A stretch of 64,000 nt of DNA from the NCBI GenBank assembly GCA_036971475.1, contig JBAIZL010000003.1:48315342-48379341 (forward strand). The letters run 5' to 3'. The notes beneath the pieces were generated by a model, which saw nothing but the letters and a program-made list of their open reading frames with translations, ran no database searches and had not been told where the DNA came from. Positions 25,516 to 36,290 of the stretch are shown here, one piece after another. This DNA is from Prosapia bicincta. Its lineage: Eukaryota; Arthropoda; Insecta; Hemiptera; Cercopidae. Every line of letters begins with the position of its first letter. The stretch's first letter is position 1. Made by a program: the position numbers and the translations under genes.

Positions 25516-26616
25516 GCAGTTCAATTTATTGTCTTATGATCATAATTTAAAATCTAATCTGTAAAAAAAGGTTTAATATCGAAATATGTTACGTTCGAGG
25601 AACTGTAGTATATAAACATTAATTAATTCTATGAAGCCAACAAAAATTTGGTTCGGAATCAATTAATCGGAAGTGCATGTTGAAAAGCAAAATTTTTTAA
25701 TTGCCATTAAACAAATTCTGGTTAAAAACCATTTTGAACAAGATAACAATTTACGAATATTACATTTTCTCCAATTCAGTTACACTTAAAAAAAGTTCAA
25801 CGAAAAACATTCGTTTCTCAAGAAGTATGATTTATTTTAACCTTTCTAGTTCGTCCTACTAGGGGTGTTATACCTGATATAAAAGTGAATGTTTGTATGT
25901 ATGTATGTATGTATGACCCTTATGCGTTAATAAAATAGCATCTACTAATCCGATCGCCATGAAATTTTGGGAATTGTTGAGTACTTTCTTGGGAAGGGTC
26001 CTGAGATAAGTAAGTCTTAGGGGCGTAGCCCACGGGGGTGACACTTGACCCCCCAAAACCAATTAATTTCAGCAGAAAAATAATAACCTATAAAACGGTT
26101 AGGATTTTAACAAAACAGCTTCCCAACGAAATAACATATACAATTTTCATTTACCAAAACAGCAATGCCATAATAGGCTACATCGTTGAATTCATTTTAA
26201 ATTTTGGTTACTAAGCAACACCCAACGAATTAAAATTATTTGTACTTTGATTGTTAGAATACAGTAAAACCGTCACTCTTATAACCTTCAGTTCCTGTAA
26301 TCGTCACCCAATTGACCCGACAGTCAGTACCCTGAACCGAATACCGTCGGGCCTCTTAACGCTTAATGTTTATTCGTAGTACACTCAGCTGGTGTTGCTA
26401 CTTTTGGAAAAATGAATGCTAAGTATTAAACAACAAGCTTCCTACTACTTACAGATGTAATTGCGATGGTTTTTGTTTGATAGATAAACGCCGACAGCAC
26501 TAAAAACATGATGTTATTCTAGGAGCTTTTTGTCCGTAGTTACGGATAATGTGGGTAACCGGAACATTGAATTTACAATTATAATTCGTGTATTTGTATT
26601 TTGATTTAGTTCTTTA
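25516..26616. other. Unassigned AT-rich spacer with a tetranucleotide repeat
   Basis: There is no partner in copy B and no credible gene. Bases 25893-25915 are a short (GTAT)n run. The stretch around 25855-26060, with TGTTTGTATGTATG, an ATGAAATTTTGGGAATT block and GGGGCGTAGCCCACGGGGG, resembles the ends of dispersed arthropod repeats I have seen, but I cannot assign a family. Confidence 0.5.
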
Positions 26617-26682
26617 TATATAGGCCTACTAGTATATATATTTAATAATTTATTTTAAAGAAGATTGTTTTGAAATCTAAGT
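26617..26682. repeat. Short third copy of an internal piece of the duplicated block
   Basis: TATTTAATAATTTATTTTAA followed by AGAAGATTGTTTTGAAATCTAAG matches the block at ~19500-19545 in copy A and ~28785-28830 in copy B. Here it runs directly into the 23-bp minisatellite. It marks a rearrangement joint at the start of copy B. Confidence 0.6.
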
Positions 26683-26689
26683 TTGAGAA

Positions 26690-27480
26690 GCTCTATTGCT
26701 ACAATTCGATAAGTTCTCAGGGCGCAGTCCAAGGAATTCTCAGGCTACAGTTCGAGGAGTTCTCAGGCAACAGTTGAAGGAATTCTCAGGCAACAGTTTA
26801 GGAGTTCTATGGCTAAAATTCCATAAGTTCTCAGAGTACAGTCCAAGGATATCTCAGGCTACAGTTCGAGGAGTTCTCAGGCAACAGTTGAAGGAATTCT
26901 CAGGCTACAGTTCGAGGAGTTCTCAGGCAACAGTTGAAGGAATTCTCAGGCAACAGTTTGGGAGTTCTATGGCTAAAATTCCATAAGTTCTCAGAGCACA
27001 GTCCAAGGATATCTCAGGCTACAGTTCGAGGAGTTCTCAGGCAACAGTTGAAGGAATTCTCAGGCAACAGTTTGGGAGTTCTATGGCTAAAATTCCATAA
27101 GTTCTCAGAGTACAGTCCAAGGATATCTCAGGCTACAGTTCAAGGAGTTGAATGACTACTCTTCAAGATGTTCTCTAGCTACAGTTTGAGGAGCTCTCAG
27201 GCTACAGTTCGAGGAGTTCTCAGGCAACAGTTGAAGGAATTCTCAGGCAACAGTTTGGGAGTTCTATGGCTAAAATTCCATAAGTTCTCAGAGTACAGTC
27301 CAAGGATATCTCAAGCTACAGTTCGAGGAGTTCTCAGGCAACAGTTGAAGGAATTCTCAGGCTACAGTTCGAGGAGTTCTCAGGCAACAGTTGGAGGAGT
27401 TCTTAGGCAACAGTTGAAGAAGTTCTCCAGCTACAGTTTGAGAAGTTCTCAGGTTACAGTCCGAGGAATTCTCATTCTAC
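26690..27480. repeat. 23-bp minisatellite, copy B, CTCAGG variant
   Basis: Well-preserved 23-bp units such as CTACAGTTCGAGGAGTTCTC(AGG) and CAACAGTTGAAGGAATTCTC(AGG) alternate. A variant unit with GTTCTATGGCTAAAATTCC recurs at ~26808, 26968, 27082 and 27264, at whole multiples of 23 bp, which shows block-wise duplication. Because 23 is not divisible by three, all three frames read through with a 23-residue period. This creates 70-110-codon open frames that I do not consider genes. Confidence 0.9.
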
Positions 27481-28150
27481 AGTTCGAGCCGTTTCCTGCC
27501 TAGACTTTGAACAGATTTCTGGCTAAAGTTCAAGCAGTTATTGGCTGTAGTTCAAGCGGTTCTCTGTCTAAAGTTCGAGCAAATCTCTGGCTTTAGTTAA
27601 AACAGTTCTTTGCCTGCAGATTAAGCACGTCCCTGCCTAGAGTTTAAACTGATTCCTGGCTATAGTTCGAACAGTTATTTGCTATAGTTCCAGCGGTTCT
27701 CTGTCTACAGTTAGACCTAATCTCTGGCTATAGTTAAAAAAGTTCTCTGCCTACAGTTCCAGCCGTTTCCTGCCTAAAGTTTGGACAGATATGTGGCTAT
27801 AACTCGAGCAGTTCTCTGGCTACAGTTCAAGCAAATCTCTGGCTATTGTTAAAACAGTTCTCTGCCTAAAGCTCCAGCCGTTTCCTGCCTAAAGTTTGGA
27901 CAGATATGTGGCTATAACTCGAGCAGTTCTCTGGCTACAGTTCAAGCAAATCTCTGGCTATTGTTAAAACAGTTCTCTGCCTACAGTTCCAGCCGTTTCC
28001 TGCCTAAAGTTTCGACAGATATGTGGCTATAGCTCGAGCAGTTCTCTGGCTATTATTAAAACAGTTCTCTGCCTACATTTCCAGCAGTTCAATACCTACC
28101 AGCACTTCCCTGACTAGAGTTAAAGAGGATCTTTGCTTAAATCTAAAGCG
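27481..28150. repeat. 23-bp minisatellite, copy B, CTCTGGCTA variant with 115-bp super-repeat
   Basis: The same 23-bp family continues in the form seen in copy A (GTTCTCTGGCTACAGTTCAA and similar). Between ~27740 and ~28060 a 115-bp unit of five 23-mers is repeated about two and a half times. AGCCGTTTCCTGCCTAAAG starts at 27761, 27876 and 27991, exactly 115 bp apart. Confidence 0.88.
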
Positions 28151-30871
28151 GCAACAGTTAACAGCACTCTAACTTTGTATGAACACCATTTTGAAATCTC
28201 CGAGATTTTTCAGAACAAATTTTCTGAAACGTTTTAAAATACAAGTTTTGAACAGACTAAAATTTGAATTTGATGCGTTTATCAGCTTTATAGAAATTAA
28301 AACTTTTTTTAATAGACCCAGACAGACATATGGAAGACTAAACAAGTAGGCTATATTAGAGTAATTCATGGACACTCTGTACAGTATTTCCCATACGTAG
28401 TAGTGTTACAATGCTTATATATTTGATACATTAATGACTTCGCATCGTTAATATTATCATCGTCTGATGTATTATATAATAGCCATGTAATCAGGAAAAT
28501 AAATCTCCCCGCGAAGGAAAGAGTTACGCAATAAACAGTATTGTCGTGTGTATGCAACTATGGGGTGCTAATATCCTTCATAAATATGCAAGAATATATA
28601 AACGTAATAGATAAATTATTTTATATTTTAAATAATATAAACTTAGCAAGAATTGACTTTCTTAGACTTAAAAAAAAATATCTTAATGAATCTACGACGT
28701 TTCGAATACACTGACAGATTTCGTGCCCCTGTCAAGATTCAAAATAACACATAAATATAATTATTTAATAATTTAAAAAATAATATATTTATTAATTTCT
28801 TCTAAAGAAGATCGTTTTGAAATCTAAGTGTACAAAAGAATTAAATAGAAAAGTACATTCGTTTTTTAGAGATTGCATTTACTTTAATTGAAAAATACTC
28901 CACACTTGCTTAAAGCTGCTACCAATGGAAAACTCTGTTTAAAGGTTAGATTAGAAAGAACTTTAGTCATCAATACAAAAAAACCATGCTGTGATTACTA
29001 AATTTGTAGGCAACGTATATTTTAAAAGGATCTATAGTTATTTATAATTAAAAAAAAAACACCGCTCAACAAAAAGTTTATGAAAAGAATTTCTATTCAA
29101 TTACCTACTTTTAGTCTTAGTAAAAACATGCATGTTATTCCAAACATTTTATTAGAATTAAAACCTATAACTTGCAAGCTATAAGGCCTATAACTTGCAA
29201 TTGTAAGGGAAGAGTTCTACTAGGATGTTGTCAGTAAGAATACAGGCCTAACCTAATTATTTGTAAACAATTATTGCAAGTAAAGGCGAAATCACACGAA
29301 AGTAAAACTCGATATTCGTTTACATTATAACGTTAGCTATAATACTGTTTAGCAGTTTAGGTGTACGAGAATACCTAATAGCTTTTCCCATTACTAAATA
29401 AAAACCTTGTTGAAAATACGAGAAATTTACATTAAGTTTTTAAGAACCTATATTAACTTTAGATTCTATTAACTATAAATTAAACTACTTATGTAGTAAT
29501 TTAGGCGAATAACAAAATATAAACTTTACATACTTAAGTATCGAATTTTTGAATAATTCCAAGTTATATTACAACAAACATACATTTCACACACATTCAG
29601 TTATTTACACATATTTGTGAGTCGGAAAGATAACCTTAAACTAACATAGCAAAAACAGCTGATTCATTGTTGGGCAGATTAACGTTTAGAATAGGAATAG
29701 AGCAATCTGTTTGGCTGTGGGAGGACGACGCAACGTCGGTCGGTTAGATGACAACAGAAAGATATTGCGATGCTGAAGAATTGGTGATTCTTATGTAATA
29801 TAAATATATTACTTTGCTTTTAATTGGAAATCATGCACATCTGTATTAAAATGAATAAAAACATAATTCTGATATCCTTTTTCCGAATTACAAACAATTC
29901 TAAGTCCTTTTAAAAATGTCGTTTGATGCAATAAATTACAAAAGAAGAAATCTTTGTAAAATATTACTACTACTATGAGCATTTACGAAATATTATTTAA
30001 AACAAGCTTTATAGAAACAACACGAACAACACTATAGGCTGAATAATTGCACATAATACAAATAAAATCAGCAAACTCACAACATTCAAGGATAAAACTC
30101 TTAGCGAGGATCGCCTGAGGGCCACAATCTGTCAAATTCGGGCTCACCCTTCTCTTTACACGTGCATTTGGGGGGTTTCGTGTTCTTATAATTTTTAATT
30201 TTTGTGAGGTTTTGAAATTATCCGCAATATTTTGACACCATCCACTTTGGTTTAATTAGAATGTCTAAAAGCCCCAATAGTTTATACTGGGTGTTGTAAC
30301 AAATGAAGCGTGTTGGTTCAAAACTCGGGGTAATTTAAACTAAACTCACTTCCACTGAAGATGTTTATAAATAGATCACAGATTCGACTCGCTTGTTTAG
30401 AGGAATTAAGTAGTGTAAAGTTGTATAAAGGTAAATAGACAGGTAGCAACATACTTTAAAGCCTTGTCGACTCATCCCATGGAGTCCCGAGGGAAGATGG
30501 TGTGTTATCGTAGGTCTAGTGTCCACCCTCATTATCTGCCGGGATCTTGCGCTGGTTCTGTAAAATATACAAGTAATATTATATTATTCATCATTATGTT
30601 ACTGATTGTGGCATGTGTGAAAGTCATGGAAGTTAGTAACATGACAAAGGCCTTCATGATAGTTAGTGTGTACCTTGTTATGTGAAGCTTAGAACTATTT
30701 ACTCTTGGAATAATTATTCAGTACAATTTGTGCCGAGTTTCTATAAAATGATTCCGCAAACGGAATTAAATACGAGTATACATACTTCTAGGTTCTAGCT
30801 AATTAGGATTGTCCTCCATCCTAGCCTTAACTCCCTTGAGAAAAAATTAGAGTCGAATATACTAATAAATA
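28151..30871. repeat. Segmental duplication copy B, first part (non-coding)
   Basis: Collinear with 18915-21660 from about 28205. Differences include a ~60-bp extra piece near 29850-29905 and a ~100-bp extra piece near 30675-30790. Copy A also lacks the hAT element that follows. No gene was found. A 63-codon minus-strand frame at 28366-28557 has a counterpart at 19076-19267, but both start with TTG and change no less than the surrounding DNA. Confidence 0.85.
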
Positions 30872-30879
30872 TTTACAAG
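30872..30879. repeat. 8-bp target site duplication TTTACAAG (left) of the hAT element
   Basis: TTTACAAG precedes the element and is repeated exactly at 36015-36022. The empty site in copy A is TTTATAAG (21659-21666). An 8-bp TSD is diagnostic for hAT transposition. Confidence 0.95.
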
Positions 30880-30990
30880 TAGGGATGGGCCGATTCCTAA
30901 AATGTTCGATTCCGATTCCGATTCCGATTCTAAAATTTCCCTTTCGATTCTCGATTCTTTACTCGATTCTCGATTCTCGATTCTTTCAAG
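30880..30990. repeat. hAT left end: 18-bp TIR and subterminal GATTC repeats
   Basis: After TAGGGATGGGCCGATTCC come runs of GATTCCGATTCCGATTCC and then repeated CGATTCTCGATTCT to about 30985. hAT transposases bind short subterminal repeats to pair the ends (known for Ac and Hermes), so these are likely binding sites. This is inference. Confidence 0.85.
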
Positions 30991-31324
30991 TTATACTAGC
31001 TTACATGCTAGGTTTCTAATAATTAATTTAGTTAACATCTTGGTCCTATGGCAAACCCTTTTAAAAGTTCTGTTTTAAATGTAATATGCAAAACCTTCAA
31101 CCTTGATTTATCAATAGGAATTTTTAAAAGCATAAAAAACATACCAGATAAAAGTAATGATGTATTTAAAAGTTAAAAATGTGAACCTTACACTATTTTA
31201 TAAAGTTTGAAAAAATACCTAAGCCTATTTACATTCTCTCAAAAGAAAACTAAAATTAAAAACAAATGAACAACATAATAAGTAAAAAACTAATATAAAT
31301 AGGGTAGTTTTTAATATTTAAAAG

Positions 31325-34293
31325 TTAAAAGTCTGGCAGGTAATGTAGATTTCTGTTTAAAAACACAAGCATTTGAACACGTTGCGGGTCAAGCCGGTTT
31401 CGTCGTTTGTCACATATAACTCCTGAAGTTGAGAATAGTTTTTCTGAAAACACTGTGGCGGGTGGGGCAGACAGGTATTTGATTGCCATTGCACTTAAAT
31501 GAGGGTATTTGGCACTTTGTATTGCCCAATACTTTCCAACATCACAATCTGGACTGGCTAATGGTTCCCCCAGATAATGTTTTACTTCATCTTCTACTGA
31601 CAATTCCCTTGGGGTACCTTCTTTCTCGACATTCTTGATTAGTATGGCATACCTTCTCCACATCTGGTGGGACCCTTTTTCTTCAGGTGTCTGGAACAAG
31701 TGCAACTGATTTACGCCTATTTTGTATTTATTATTTAATCACAGTTGATGTTTTAACCGACTATCAAGTAGTATTGAATATTGAACAACGATAGTTTCTA
31801 TTAGACATTCAAGTTCGATAATAAACTGTCTGTTACCTTACTCTTCCTTTCCACCCACGAGAATGCCTTTATTGGCCTACAGCATAACTAAATTCTGAAC
31901 GTTTAACGATAAAAGATTCAGTTTATATTATGTTTGGTCATTTTATTATTGTTGCTATTTTACTTTTCTATATTATCATATTTCAGTAAAGTTGTAACTC
32001 ATTTACAAAAGCACAAATGTAGAATACACAACTGAGTTTAGATGTAAACGTAATATAAATACAAACAAATCATATATCTGAGTAATAACAATCTAAAGTA
32101 ACTTCCAAACTACTCGATAGTCAGTCGGTAAACAAATCGATATGTTTTAGCAGAGCAATATGGAAGTGAATCCTTATACTTATAAGTGTTACTGGTATAA
32201 ATATAAATACCAGTAACGGTAGGTCTAATTTTATTCTAAGGAGTTAACAAACTCAATAAAAAAAAGAACCCAACTCAATTATAACTTAAAAGATAAGTTA
32301 GCCATTCAAAATACAATGGGCTTCTATAAAGATTTAATTTTTAAAAGTAAGGGAATTTTGAGTACTGGGGACTTTCCATGTAAAAATTTAAAAAATGTTT
32401 GTGTATGTCATCTTTGAACGTATTTTTGAACAATTCTCTATTTTGATCGAGGAGGTCCCCAATTCTCACAATTACCAAAGTAAGTACCGGTATGTCACTA
32501 TTTTTATTCAATTAAACAATTGGATTGTTAAGAAAATGTACACTAACAAGGCTAACACTCACCATTTTCTTCTTCTTTGAATTTTGATCAGGATATGAAA
32601 TGTTTATTTCTTCAACTTGCGTGGACTGGATTCTTGTATGAATGGAATTAACTTCCGACTGAGCCTCATCAATTAATTTGTGTTTAGCATCATCCAAGTG
32701 AGTTTTGTTTAAAAAAACTGATCCCTTCAATCGAGGATCCAGAAGTGTTGCAATTGCATATTCTTGCCTCACTTCAACATCAGCATATCTCATCTTTAAA
32801 GATCTTTGCAATTCACCAATAAAACCTTTAACACCTTGGTTACTTGGTATTGTTTCTAAAACTTTTAGGGCACTATTGACAATAGGGATGACTTCTGAAA
32901 TAGATGTACTCGAAGTACTTACTGCGAAAGTGGCATCGTCAAATATTTTTAAAAGTTTTACAGTGGATTCCATTAGCTCCCAATCACTGTTTGTGAGATT
33001 AACATTAATGTTAAGGTCTGGGGAGACTAGCAAAATGGCTCTTTTTTGCTCCAAGAGCCTGTCCAACATATGTTTACTAGAGTTCCATCTAGTGGGTTCC
33101 TCTTGAATTAATTTATGGTGTGGAAGTCCTAAAGTTTCTTGTGCACTACGAAGAATTTTGCATGCTTTGGACGAATGTTTGAAGTGACCAACCAATCTGC
33201 GACCTAGTGCTAAAAGGTTATTTACACTTTTTTGGTGTAATATCCCATCCTTTACCACAAGTTGCAGTGTGTGTGCTAGGCATGGGACTGGTTTATAGTT
33301 CCCCATATCCAAAGCAGAAACCATATTTCTTCCATTGTCCCTAACAATTATATGGACTTTATTTGTAATGCCCCACTTATGAAGAATACTTTCTACAAAA
33401 TCATTTATTGCCTCTCCTGTATGGCTTACTTCTGGAAACGGTATCACTTCGAGGCACACATGTTTCCACGTTAAGTTTTCATCAAAAAAATGTGCAGTTA
33501 ACCCTAAATAATCATCGTTGGCCGTAGATGTCCACATATCAGTAGTTAAGCTAACATGCTTTGCTTTCCCAATCATTTCAACAACTGTCGCTCTTGTTTG
33601 ACTATACAATTTTGGAATTTCAGTAGTTGAAAAATATTTTCGTTTAGGGACCTCGTACCTAGGTTCAATGTGGTTCATGAGCCGTACAAATCCTTTATCT
33701 TCGACCACACTTAGTGGTTGTGAATCTATGCAGATCATTTCAGTAATTTTTCTTGTTATCGCTTTCGCTTTCAAGTCATATGGTTTGTATTTATTTCTTT
33801 TTTCAATCATGGCACTAAGAGTAGGCTGAATTGACTTTTTATGAAGCGGACTAGGGGTTAAGAATTTATTACTGCTAGTAGAGGAGGACGATGGACTTAT
33901 TTCACTAGCTGATGAATCACTTGCATGTACAGGATTTACGTCCACTTGCAAAGGACTAAAAAACGTTAGTAGGCCTGGTCCTGATACTGATGTATTCGGC
34001 GTGGATGTGCTTGGAATAGCAATAGGGCTGGGTCTAAAGAAAGTTGATGATAGCTTATCTTCACTTGTAGGCCTTGTGTCTGAGGATGAAGTTTCTTCAA
34101 GTATAGATTTTTTTTGTTGATACATTTCGGCAAAATGGAATATTGTTAAGTGTTTTTTCATATTTGATGTAGTATGTGATTTTCCACCCCTTGAAATTAG
34201 TTTTTTACAAAATTTACATCTGGCCTTAGCACTGTCTTCCGACTCCAGATCGTAAAAAAACCACACATCACTTTTTTTATCTTTTAAACTCAT
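31325..34293 (-). CDS. hAT transposase, BED zinc finger type (two exons)
   Basis: It cuts and pastes the surrounding element. Exon 1 (34293-32563) encodes 577 residues from an ATG. Residues 11-53 form a BED finger (W11, C26, C29, H48, H53), followed by a Ser/Pro-rich linker to ~155. The RNase-H-like core has D252 in LTTDMWTS, D319 in VRDNGRN, C338 and H341 in CLAHTLQL, TRWNSSKHML near 401 and TLLDPRLK near 516. A GT donor (GTGAGT) follows codon 577, and the frame then runs only 16 codons to a stop. Exon 2 (31705-31325) carries the C-terminal dimerisation domain, with KYW, then SEKLFS and RRNRLDP, ending NRNLHYLPDF. An AG acceptor at 31707-31706 keeps phase 0 and gives about 703 residues; an alternative AG 15 bases on (after TTGTTCCAG) also keeps frame. 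The layout matches ZBED-like hAT transposases. I see no stops or frameshifts. Confidence 0.9.
31706..32562 (-). other. Predicted intron of the hAT transposase gene (857 bp)
   Basis: Read on the minus strand it begins GTGAGTGTTAG after codon ATG-577 and ends GTAAATCAG. Both sides are at codon boundaries. The acceptor has little pyrimidine tract, so the AG at 31691-31692 may be used instead. The intron has stops in the reading frame and no coding similarity. Confidence 0.7.
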
Positions 34294-34405
34294 GTTAGTA
34301 ATACCTTAAAACACAAATGGATAAAAATTATGCAATTAAAATAAATATAATGATAATAAAACTAACACTTAAAGGGAGAGTGCCACGTTTTGGATATACC
34401 TATGA

Positions 34406-34500
34406 AGTATCCGGTCAGGCTAGATTTGGTTCTAATTGTATAAATGTAACCATTTAGGTAATGTATAAAATTAAAACGAAATCTAACCTGACTGGACACT
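34406..34500. repeat. Imperfect ~45-bp inverted repeat inside the hAT element
   Basis: The left arm starts AGTATCCGGTCAGGCTAGAT and the reverse complement of the right arm starts AGTGTCCAGTCAGGTTAGAT. They agree at about four of five bases over ~45 bp with a short centre. A third, partial copy of the right arm follows at ~34525-34575 (AAACCAAATCTATCCTAACT). The transcript could fold into a hairpin. Confidence 0.7.
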
Positions 34501-35629
34501 TTTTAGGTTAATTTTAATATAGGTATACAGTAATGTATAAATTTAAAACCAAATCTATCCTAACTGGAAACTATCCTAGCTGAATTTTTTACCCTACTTT
34601 AAATTTAAAAAAATTCTTGAGGATATCGTCTTATTCGGTGGTGTTAAAGAATTTCCCAAATTATCGTAGGTGGCCGAGCTTCAGCATTTTAACCAAAAAA
34701 ATAGACGATTTAGCAAGTTTTATAATTCTATAAATTTAGCGTGCTTGGTGAAACATGTATGTAAATGCTATATGCTGTTCTGTTAAAGGTGTTATTTTTG
34801 TTACAAATTGTAATTTTTGTAGCATCACTAGTAACTTTCAATAATTTTTGAGGCATTTTGCTTGTTTCAAAGTAAAAAAAATCAAGGTAAAACATTGATT
34901 TAGTAAGGTTTTAGGTGACCTTGAATTTTGGGGGTGAAATATTTTTTTTCAAAAATTTTAATATTGTGGGACTTTGGCGAGAGTGTTATTATATTTTAGT
35001 GTTCGTTTAGGGGTTTCTGCATCGCCCGATAAAATATTTCGGCAGAAAATCGCTTACGTGGCTAAACTAAATAATTACCTAAATCTTTTATATAGGATAT
35101 TTTTAGAGTATTGTATTTCCATAGTGATAATTGCCTAAAAATTTGATTAGGATATCTTTAATAGTTTTAGAGATAATTGTACCTAACTCAACATTAAAAC
35201 TCCTATTTAAATAACATGGCAGAGTGAAAGTGACAATCTCCCTTTAACTTGGAACTCACAACAACGTTACCTGGAAACAGTCTTAATTACACTAAACTAA
35301 AAACACAAACTTGAATAAACAATAGGCAATTAAAATAAATATAAAGATAATAAAACTGACACTAAATCTGTAACTGATAACAACACAACCACGAAAAAGT
35401 AAGTATACTAAACTTAAACTTCTTAAACCTGATCAATCACCAATCGTTGAAACAAAAGAACAAAGTAATAGAATGGCGGGCGCGATACCACGATCTATTT
35501 ACTTTAGCAGAAACGTAATGCCAACTGCCAATGGTATGTCATGTGAAAGCGATATGTATATCACTAGGAATGACAACTTATTTATATTATTTTTGTTCTG
35601 ACATCTATGAATCACTGGCAGCAAGAGAC

Positions 35630-35702
35630 GGTGGGGGGGGGGTGTAGAGAGAGAGAATGTGTATTGAACCTGATCTAGTGCGAGAGAGAGAGAGAGAGAG
35701 AC
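35630..35702. repeat. G-run and GA microsatellite
   Basis: A run of ten or so G (GGTGGGGGGGGGGTG) is followed by GAGAGAGAGA and, at about 35682-35700, a longer (GA)n tract. These are simple repeats within the hAT 5' region. Confidence 0.85.
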
Positions 35703-35909
35703 GAGCGATGACAAACGACCAGACGTGGTTACGATCTTCCTTGTTGTTGCTTCATTAATAATAATATTTTCGTTATTTCAAATCAATATTTGCTTTAATT
35801 GTTTAATTAAATCAAAGCAACTAATACATAAATAAGACATAGTTAGTAATTAATTATTTTTTTAATAAATTACTCCACACACATATTTTTATAGTTAATA
35901 AAATAGGAA

Positions 35910-36014
35910 TCGGAATCGACACTTTTTCAATGAAGAATCGAGTATCGACGATTCCTCGATACCACCTAGAATCGACGATTCCTGGAATCGAGAATCGGAA
36001 TCGGCCCATCCCTA
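35910..36014. repeat. hAT right end: subterminal repeats and 18-bp TIR
   Basis: GGAATCG and GAATCGA motifs recur several times (for example GAATCGACGATTCCTCGAT near 35935-35960), and the end is GGAATCGGCCCATCCCTA. The TTTACAAG duplication follows at 36015-36022. Confidence 0.9.
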
Positions 36015-36022
36015 TTTACAAG

Positions 36023-36126
36023 TTAATAAGAAGGTAATTTAACATGTTTTAAGGAGAGGAGATTTCCGACAGCTACATGGAGAAGGACTCGAATCATAAG
36101 GTAAATGCTTGAAGTATTTATGAAAC
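36023..36126. repeat. Segmental duplication copy B, short middle part
   Basis: It matches 21667-21743 and 22858-22888 of copy A (TTAATAAG, GGAGATTTC, GAC AG, ACATGG, then GTAAATGCTTGAAG). It links the hAT insertion to the next transposon. Confidence 0.8.
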
Positions 36127-36129
36127 AGT
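36127..36129. repeat. Target site duplication AGT (left) of the TAGTG element
   Basis: AGT lies left of TAGTGGGAT and again right of ATCCCACTA at 37809-37811. Copy A shows the single-copy site AAACAGTAAAAAT near 22885. Confidence 0.75.
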
Positions 36130-36273
36130 TAGTGGGATAAAGGAAGTCACTGACCCCGAAATTCTAAGACCATAAATGAATTTTCTTAAAACTTTTTGAG
36201 TTATCTTCAGGAGTATGCAAATATCATTAGTGACATAAGTCTGATTTGCGGAAATTCGAGGATGCAGGGGGAG

Positions 36274-36290
36274 CCCCCCTCGAAGGGGGG
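36274..36290. repeat. Perfect GC hairpin in the TAGTG element
   Basis: CCCCCCT-CGA-AGGGGGG is a 7-bp perfect stem with a 3-base loop, followed by further G. It stands out in AT-rich DNA and could block polymerases or form a stable RNA hairpin. Confidence 0.8.

Larger units (their letters stand above)
34294..35996 (-). other. hAT 5' region (untranslated and promoter side), no gene seen
   Basis: This is about 1.7 kb between the transposase ATG and the right TIR. It must hold the promoter and possibly 5' untranslated exons. No clear TATA or initiator was singled out. It contains an inverted repeat (34406-34500), a G-run and GA microsatellite (35632-35702), and subterminal repeats from about 35915. 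Confidence 0.6.
30880..36014 (-). mobile_element. hAT-superfamily DNA transposon, structurally complete
   Basis: The element is 5135 bp with perfect 18-bp terminal inverted repeats (TAGGGATGGGCCGATTCC at the left, its complement at 35997-36014) and a perfect 8-bp TSD. Its gene reads leftward and encodes a BED-finger hAT transposase in two exons (31325-34293). Subterminal GATTCC/GATTCT repeats lie inside both ends. About 1.7 kb precedes the coding start and about 445 bp follows the stop. Termini, TSD and open frame are all intact, so it was inserted recently by the standards of this region. Whether it is active cannot be told from sequence. Confidence 0.95.

Noticed and set aside
26696..27503. 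Long open frames in the 23-bp minisatellite
   Set aside because: A 23-bp period without stops keeps all frames open; the resulting 23-residue repeats are an artefact.
32705..33106. 133-codon plus-strand frame
   Set aside because: It lies antisense to the well-supported hAT transposase exon and has no domain of its own.
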